A stretch of DNA of 64,000 nt, from the NCBI GenBank assembly GCA_003971905.1, contig RSEE01000014.1, positions 1 through 64,000 on the forward strand, in the 5' to 3' direction. Below the pieces are notes generated by a model. It saw nothing but the letters and a program-made list of their open reading frames with translations. It was not told where the DNA came from and searched no databases. Source of the DNA: Moniliella sp. 'wahieum' (Eukaryota; Basidiomycota; Moniliellomycetes; Moniliellales; Moniliellaceae). This document shows, one piece after another, positions 57,489 to 64,000 of the stretch (positions are counted from its first letter, which is position 1; each line of letters starts with the position of its first letter). Position numbers and translations under genes: made by a program.

Positions 57489-58271
57489 TGTTATTGGGCG
57501 CTCCGGTCATCGACTCTCCGGACACCGAGCCCCCCATTTCGTATAGACCTCTCATCGAAGCACACGCCACCCCCAAGACACATGTGAGTAAGAGTCACTA
57601 GTCAGCACGGACCACTTGCCGCTGATATTTTCCGCGGAGAGCCAAGAGAGGACCGGACTTAGCGGTACGAAGCTTCGTATCCGTCGCATCCGGTCTTGAT
57701 AGAACTCCACATCGACTGCGGCCCACGGGCTGGCAGTTTGGGCAGAACAGGCCGCCCTTTACCTTTTACTACTGTAGATTCCCCTTCAATTTCTTCTGTT
57801 GATGCCTGTTCTATAAGCAGCCCGGTCTGCGGCTTGCTGGCGGTGATCCTCACCGCCCGACCCACGTCTACCCCCGTCTACCCACCTCTATACCCCCTAC
57901 TTTTCCCTCTTTACTCTTCGAGCTTCACCCTACCCTTATACGCTTATTACGAATTTACGACTTACGTCGAGCACTCTGCAAGCCGCGGTTACTCTCATCA
58001 GTAGCGCTTGCTCTTCTTTAGGACTCTTTCTGTTTCCGCCAACTACAGCGTACTGAGTGTGGTAACGCCGCGAGGAACAGAGTATAACTTCGGAGATCCT
58101 GGACCCCTTCAACTGGTCTTAGATCTTACGACGTACGAACACAGCCCCTACCTTGGAGGGTCTGAGCTGCGGTCTTTGCACGCACGCAGCCACCCAAACT
58201 AGAGGGTCTCTCCCTTGCCTCTACGTACACCCGCTCGGTTCAACCAAGATCTGAAGTAGGACCTATATAAC
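57489..58271 (+). mobile_element. LTR-like repeat, copy B
   Basis: Partner of 38175-39172. It starts tgttattgggcgctccgg and ends tataacg, again with short inverted terminal bases. Shared internal landmarks are ttccgcggagagccaag, gaagcttcgtatc, cgaatttacgacttacgtcg, gcttgctcttctttagga and gagggtctgagctgcgg. Its middle is about 200 bp shorter than in copy A. No coding capacity. Copies A and B flank 18 kb of unrelated host genes, so they are separate insertions, not the ends of one element. Confidence 0.5.
57811..57820 (+). promoter_or_regulatory. TATA-like element in LTR-like copy B
   Basis: ctataagcag followed by cccgg, matching the element at 38511 in copy A. Confidence 0.35.
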
Positions 58272-58379
58272 GTAAGTAACTCTATAATGCCATGTCCAAG
58301 GGCTTTCACCCCGAGACGGAGCTCGACCCATGACATATCCACACAAATGTGCTGATAGTATACCAGAGGAGAAAAGATC

Positions 58380-60160
58380 ACTAGATCACTGCCGCACTAA
58401 GAGCAACAACTGATGAATACAACAGATGAAATACATTAGCGTAACTAATACTTGATGGATGTTACTCACGAGCCCAGTATATGGGTGACCATCATGGACA
58501 TGTGGATGCGTATACTCTACACTTTCACCTTGGGGTGCTGACGAAAAGTCCACGGAGCCCGAGAGAGGATGATCTGTGCGATTTATGGACGAAGTGCCCT
58601 CCCCTCTTCCCCCTTCCGTAGTGTGGAATCCGAATGGGTCGGCACGACACGTTAACCACATTCATATTACGCATTGTTCTCCTGGTTGCCATTGTGTCTC
58701 CACAACGCAACATCAGCAAGTTCATGACTGCCAGGTGGTTGGGCACCGGACGCACGCCCGCGGGAGTGTACATCACACAGGAGTCGGTTACCTGAATTCA
58801 GCAAGTCGCACAGGATGCCGCGGTGTGGGGAGAGGCAGAGTTGACAAAGTGGTTAAGCACGTAGCGCTGCACCGCCAACGTCCCATCCCGTCTTTCTTGA
58901 ACTCATCCAGCAGCTCCCGGACCCCGGAGACGAAATCGGGGAGTGGCCTCTTACGTTTCTTGATTACTTGTCCCTGCCGAGTCCTCCAGAATCTTGCGGT
59001 ACTTAGACAAGGAAAGGAGGCGTCCTTCAAAAACTTGTCGTTCACCCCCGTCTGTCTGCTCTCGGTCGTCGGCCCGACCTTCGTTCTGGACGACCATATC
59101 GAGCTAGTGATCGACTTCGTGCCTAGCTTCGACGCTTGAACGTAGATTCCCTTCCGTCTTAATGTATTCGCCAGTTAGTCAATCGCCTTGGTGCACACTC
59201 AACACAATACCATTAGAGCCTCGTATACGTACCAAACAGTCAGTCACGTTCTCCGCCAATGTATTTGTACCCCATTGCCGTCCGCAGTCGCAAAACCAAA
59301 AGCACACGTGAGCAGTCATGCCCATAACTGAAGCCATCATTGGCGGCTACGTTGTCGCCCTTAATTATCGGCAACACGGGGCTGTACAAGGATCCATGCC
59401 TCGGTAGTCGAATCCCATACAGGGATGAGCTCCTCGTGATACTGCGTGTGTGTATGTTCGAAAAGCATTAGCATGCTGCCTTTCCCACCAGGAATCACAG
59501 TGGCTTGACAAGCAACTGGGCCTAGGGAGTAATACTCACTCCTGTTTGACCAGCTGTGCTCACACAACGGGAGGAGAGACTTTGCTGTTTGGAATGCAAA
59601 CAAGAAAAGGTTCTTTGTCATACCTATAGACCCGGTCCGTGGTATGTGCATGTTGCCCAGAAGCAGAGGCTGTTAAGAGAGCTTGGCCAATTGGATACAT
59701 TGTCTGCAAAACCATTGGCCCATCCCTCCACCTGGAGACGGACCAGTTCTTTCGGTCACAGGCCGTGGCACTGAGGGTGCTGATGCCCTTCTTCATTTCC
59801 TCCCCGTCCCACGTGCCTATGTCGTGCCAGGATGGAAGTCAGTAAGCCAAAAGAGTTTCCGCTGCGCGCTGGAGTGCAAGGCAATTTACTGATGGCCGTC
59901 ATTGAGGTGCAGCTTTTGGTCATGTTCACCTAGGCAAGAAAGACGGTACGTGTCGTTTTGCATGTGAACTTCAACAGTTTGGTCGTCTCGTCCTGGACCG
60001 AGTTGGCCCCGATGTTGTTCCACAAGTCACTGTCGGCGTCGTGTTGCCACACGACGGGAAAGATAGGCGCGGTAATAACGAGCAGGTGAACAGGCTCACC
60101 AAGGTACATGTGAATAGCCAGATGGCGTGGATGCGTATTGACCATCGGCTCAATCACTTG
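58380..60160 (-). CDS. Unassigned coding-looking region, possibly several exons
   Basis: I do not recognise a family. Minus-strand peptide-like segments with balanced composition follow each other: HLLVITAPIFPVVWQHDADS (about 60075-60016), KKGISTLSATACDRKNWSVS (59793-59734), MLMLFEHTHTQYHEELIPVW (59480-59421), then RPLPDFVSGVRELLDEFKKD (58946-58887) and PLSGSVDFSSAPQGESVEYT (58568-58509). Between them are short stretches that could be introns, but I could not join them into one frame with confidence. The GC content is lower than in the repeat mosaic. It may be a decayed host gene or an uncharacterised multi-exon gene. Confidence 0.3.
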
Positions 60161-60428
60161 TGTTTCCGATCAGATCTCATCGTCCCTTTTTGTGTGGTTC
60201 TTCTATGAACTCGCCCCTGAGGACCTGGACCATGTCCTGGACGACCAGGGCTTGGGATACTGTGACATCTTGGAGCGGATGGAAGGGTTCGAGGACATGT
60301 ACTATGAGCTGGAAAATGCGGTCGACCGAAGAACACAATGTACATCGTTTTCTGATACAAACTGGATGCTCCGATGCACACGAGACTGGTGCACCTTCTC
60401 AATTGCCTTAGTTTTGTTGAGCGAGTAA
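60138..60428 (+). CDS. Small hypothetical ORF
   Basis: Open frame of 96 codons with an acidic, helix-like middle: ELAPEDLDHVLDDQGLGYCD then ILERMEGFEDMYYELENAVD. No known domain recognised. The composition looks more protein-like than the neighbouring frames, but there is no homology evidence. It may be one exon of a larger gene. Confidence 0.25.
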   Translation: MTIGSITCVSDQISSSLFVWFFYELAPEDLDHVLDDQGLGYCDILERMEGFEDMYYELENAVDRRTQCTSFSDTNWMLRCTRDWCTFSIALVLLSE

Positions 60429-61539
60429 AGAGACAATTTCCCTTCGGTCTTGCCCGCGACTTGGTGCGAATGTGGTCTTCTCTCGCAACGAGATAGTTGG
60501 ACTAGAGTATTCGTGCTGTATATAGCTGCTGTCACGACTATCTCAAGTGCACAACTTAAAATAATCTATATATGGAACGCCCAGGCTGTAGGGGGGCGCC
60601 TAGAGCTAGCAGTGGCGTGGGGGGGCAACACTGGCGCCATGCGGGTGGACCACCGGTGGTTGCGCCTATAACCGCACGCAGCTGCGCCGATGCGCTTGCC
60701 TCTCGACTACCACCACCACCACCACCGCCCCTTTCTCTCTGGCCACACATCGTGCTACCGGAGCTGGCGACATGTGTCCGGCTCGTTGCGCTGTCATTAT
60801 ATGCCCCCCCGCCGACGCGCTTGCTGTGCTAGCGCCTGGCCTCGGTATGTCCACGCCCTCCGGCGGATGCCTGTCGCACTGACTCGTCTATGCGCAGCTG
60901 ACGGAAGAGTCGACCACGCCTGGTGGCATGGTCTTGCCTGGTATCCTTAGCGTCAAGATATCGGCCGTGGCTCCCAACAGCGAGTTGAACATCAACGACA
61001 AGGGCGCTTTTCGAGCGGACGATCGACGGCGACGGTTGCCCCGCTGGGGCTCGACGGTCAGTACCTGTGTTTTGTCATTGTCCACCCATGCACTGATAAC
61101 ACCTTTGAGCAGGATGACTGGAGATGGCGCTCAAGTGCTGCAACAACGAACCCGGAAGATGCGCAGGCTTGCGCACAGATCGTCCACTGTATATGGTCGC
61201 CTGTTGTCTCATTCTCTCTTTTTCAAACGCGATGACGCTTCACCCGCCCGTGCGACCTGGCCCTTGGATCTTGATTTTTACCCTTCGGTACCATTTCATC
61301 TCGGTGGTTCCATGATGTTTTCCCTTCGGGATTAAGCGATGAAGGCGATGTCTTTGGCTGCCGCCGGCCTGAGGCTCCCATAACAACCTGCCGTTGCCTT
61401 GGCGCATTTCTCGTCTCCTCTCCATGTCTAACCCTGGCAATGCATGCTTTGAAAAGTAATTCACTGCCTGATCTGACAGCATGTGGTAGACTATTCACCA
61501 CCCTAGCCAACAGCCTGTCCGCAAGATTGCAACCCATTC
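60429..61539. other. Region without recognised gene
   Basis: Short frames only. A (CCA)n/(CAC)n stretch at about 60708-60727. 60920-61330 has an open frame without domains. Confidence 0.45.
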
Positions 61540-61639
61540 GGGGATACCCGGTGGATAGATGGGGGATATCTGATGGATAGATGGGGGATACCTGATGTAT
61601 AGATGGGGGATACCTGGTGGATAGCTGGGGGCAACCTGG
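61540..61639. repeat. 22-bp minisatellite, about 4.5 copies
   Basis: Units of gggggatacctggtggatagat type start at about 61540, 61561, 61583 and 61605, then a partial one. Units differ by one to three bases. No frame relationship to a gene (22 is not a multiple of 3). Confidence 0.85.
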
Positions 61640-63165
61640 GAGCATCTGTCGGGCAGATTGTCTCGGCCTTGCGACGATCTTGTCGCCAGCGTCTCCCTTG
61701 TCGCAAGATTGTGGCAACACTGGTGATAGTCTGGCGAACACGACAGTTAATCTTGCGGCAAGGTTCGCGACATCCTTGTAACGGCATATCCGCGCCGTTG
61801 AGCAAGAAAACAGGGCTGATCTGGACAGTAATCGGCAACCCGCCCCTGTAGTATTCACTCGCAGATGTACTTTCTATCTAGCAGAGATATATATGCTTGA
61901 TCAAAGATCAGGCCTGGCTTTGTTCCTCTTCTAACTATAGCACCCTGGAGAGGCCAGCGAAGGGTCAACTTCTGCCATATGTTCGCGAAACAGCACGCTG
62001 GTGATGATGTTCTGGAGACGTAGTGCTCTCGACATCTCCACTACTAGACCCACCTACTACAACAAGCCCATAACCACAACATTCATCCAAAGGCGGGTAG
62101 TGACGCTCTCCAATGAAAGCGATTTGAATAGTAGTACGGTGCGTGAAGTTGAGCTCCTAAAACCACCCTCTACTAACATAAACGCTACATCGTTCAGGTC
62201 CCGGGGAGCTTGAACTGCCTCCGTGGCAACCAAGCGGGCACGATCGCGGCCGGAATGTCTACTTTCGGAGTTTCTCTTACGAAGAGAGCCCCTCCTCTAG
62301 CACCTACTATTGCTAAGGAGCGCATTCGAATCCTGGGACGTACTGGCCGCGCGTCATCACACGCCGCTCTCCATGGCCGCCATGGCCATTAACTCCACCC
62401 AGTGCTCTTCAAGCGCCTCTGTCTCTACGCCCCAACCGACATTCCCTTTTTGAGGGGGAAATGAGACGTGCCTTTTGCAAATTCCCAACTTGTAGGACGA
62501 GTCTGCCCTGTAAGAGAAGTACTCCGTCTTTTGCTGTGGACCAGAGCCTCTGTTGTCCAGCGCTAACCACTGCAACGCGGCATTTTCAGCGTCACCACTG
62601 TCCCCCCATCCGGGCACAAATTGAAGTACGTTGCCGCTCCGTTGTCGCCCAACAGACTATCTAACTGTTCTCGCGCATCGCACCGCAAGCTACCTGTTGC
62701 TGGACTGGTCGAGTGCATGGGGGGGAATTTCTATAGTAGGGAATTGCGGATATGCATCTCTTGCAACTAGGGAACCCCGAAATCTGGACCACTTTGGGTG
62801 TGACCCGTGCGCACCTCACCCGCCACCGCCAGCCACGCCCAAGCAGTCCGGGCGCAAGCCGAAGAGGAGAGGCACTGAGCTAAGAATAAAGAGAGGGGCG
62901 CGGCGCGGCAGGGCAGCCCATTGAGCGGCTGTGCGTGCTCGATGAGAGGAGCGAGGCATTGCAACTACGATCTGCACTACATCTCCTTTTTCAGGCACAC
63001 ACAACTAACTAACAACTCTCCCGGGCCCATCTACATACTTAGCAGTCCGTCCATCCCAGCCAAACGACACCAACCATTGTGCAACTTGCATTCAAGGACC
63101 CGTCTCCATGCGTGTGTCACCATTAGAAAGGGCTACATCCCACAGAGCAAAGTCAGGTGCCGCAG
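61640..63165. other. Region without recognised gene
   Basis: 61640-61800 repeats the words cttgcg/gcgac/gcaagattg several times (degenerate). 62000-63160 has only short unsupported frames. No RNA gene found. Confidence 0.45.
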
Positions 63166-64000
63166 TTACTGCGTTGGCGCCCGGGTTCTGGCTTTGCAGC
63201 AGAGCAGGAGCTTTTGGGTCGTGTCCGAGGACGAAGGGGTGGGCGTGCCACTGGGCGGAACGAGGGTTTCGGACGAAAACTGCACGGTCAGGCGCAGGGG
63301 CGGGCAGGAGTAAGAAGGGCCCTTGGCCTCGGGAACAGCGACGGAGCAGAGCAGAGGCGAGGCAGAGGTAGGCACCGCAAGGGTAGATGCCAGTCGGGTT
63401 CTGCGAAGACTGAGTAACTTTTGCGTCGTATCTGACGATGGCGGGGTCAGCTCGGTACTGGGCGTGACGGGAGTGCTCGACAACTCTCCTGTGGCCGCTT
63501 GGGAGGTACAGAAGCCGTTCCACCGCGGCAGAGCCGGCGGACACGAGTCCGAAGTGGGCTCTGCAACCGTGGGAGGCGTTGCTGAATGGGGGGGGCGGGC
63601 ACAGGCTCGGGTGCAGTTGCCGAAGACTCAGACGCCACATGGACAGCGGCTCAGGTTTGGCATCAACAGTAGAAGAAGCGGCCAAACCTGAGGCAGCAGT
63701 CGAGGCCGGGGTAGGCTCCGCATCAGGGACCGTCACTGAGAATGATTCTCGGCTGGTGCAGAAGCAGAAGCAGGGACTGGAGCTGGAGCCGCAGCCGGAG
63801 ATGTTTCATGCGTAGGAGCTGCAACCGGAGCCGGGGCAGGAGCTGAAGCTGAAGCTGGAGCTGGAGCTGCAGCCGAAGCCGGGGCCTCAGCAGGGGTCGA
63901 GCCGGAGCAGGAGCAGGAACAGGGGCCTCAGCCGGCGCCGGCGCCGGAGCGGAGAAGCCGACGGGGCAGCAGTGAGCGTCGTAGCCGGGGAGGGGCTGGT
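63166..64000 (-). CDS. Ala/Pro/Ser/Thr-rich low-complexity ORF, runs off right edge
   Basis: On the minus strand, from the window edge, frames encode APAP/ASAP-type repeats (AEAPASAAAPAPASASAPAP), then ASTAASGLAASSTVDAKPEP, and nearer 63166-63480 a Ser/Thr-rich section. That section contains a repeated motif: PPSSDTTQKLLSLRRTR and PSSSDTTQKLLLCCKARTR, about 205 bp apart. At least three frame changes join the parts. It could be a wall or secreted low-complexity protein, or the repetitive tail of a larger protein whose start lies beyond the window. No domain recognised. Confidence 0.35.

Noticed and set aside
38175-58271. One giant LTR element bounded by the two LTR-like repeats
   Set aside because: The 18 kb between them hold ordinary intron-bearing host genes, and the two repeats differ in length and flanks, so they are independent insertions.
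1-64000. CRISPR arrays, bacterial operons or prophage
   Set aside because: The sequence is eukaryotic. The tandem repeats seen have no spacers of regular length.

Overview
This window is nuclear DNA of a fungus, most likely a basidiomycete. The evidence is a fungal-type 28S rRNA gene, 5S-like sequence in the rDNA spacer, short introns (about 50-100 nt) with GTACGT-type donors and CTGAC/CTAAC branch points, and a chitin synthase plus other proteins of fungal type. The 28S gene is unusually divergent, so I do not name a genus. Long-branch Ustilaginomycotina such as Moniliella are one possibility, but this is only a guess.

Layout. 1-3220 is nearly all of a 28S gene, followed by an intergenic spacer with C/T-rich 42-bp repeats and a truncated 5S-like gene (to about 4.5 kb). 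From about 4.5 to 27.5 kb lies a mosaic of decayed, mutually related repeats. It contains reverse transcriptase (RT) relics on both strands, a zinc-knuckle ORF, three short pieces resembling the 28S segment at 2242-2292, and several families of apparent spliceosomal introns that recur between copies. One recognisable gene, an inositol polyphosphate multikinase (24.6-25.9 kb), sits inside this mosaic.

From 29 to 51 kb is ordinary gene-bearing DNA: a phosphatidylglycerol phospholipase C/GDPD-like enzyme (+), a class V aminotransferase/cysteine desulfurase-like enzyme (+), a class I/II-type chitin synthase (+), an S/T/G-rich single-pass membrane protein (+), a membrane-anchored PDI-like thioredoxin protein (+), an acid lipase/steryl ester hydrolase-like protein (-) and a bHLH transcription factor (-). 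Several act at the membrane, wall or secretory pathway, but nothing shows that they are co-regulated.

From 53 kb the density of mobile sequence rises again: a solitary Gag-like ORF, an F-box protein with a duplicated F-box (-), the second copy of an LTR-like repeat (38.2 and 57.5 kb), unassigned coding-looking sequence (58.4-60.4 kb), minisatellites, and a low-complexity Ala/Pro/Ser-rich ORF running off the right edge.

Most protein genes show several apparent frameshifts, and nearly all can be explained by one missing base in a short homopolymer. This looks more like residual long-read indel error than gene death, so I call these genes CDS and note the breaks. The repeat mosaic carries many stops and divergent copies and is genuinely decayed.
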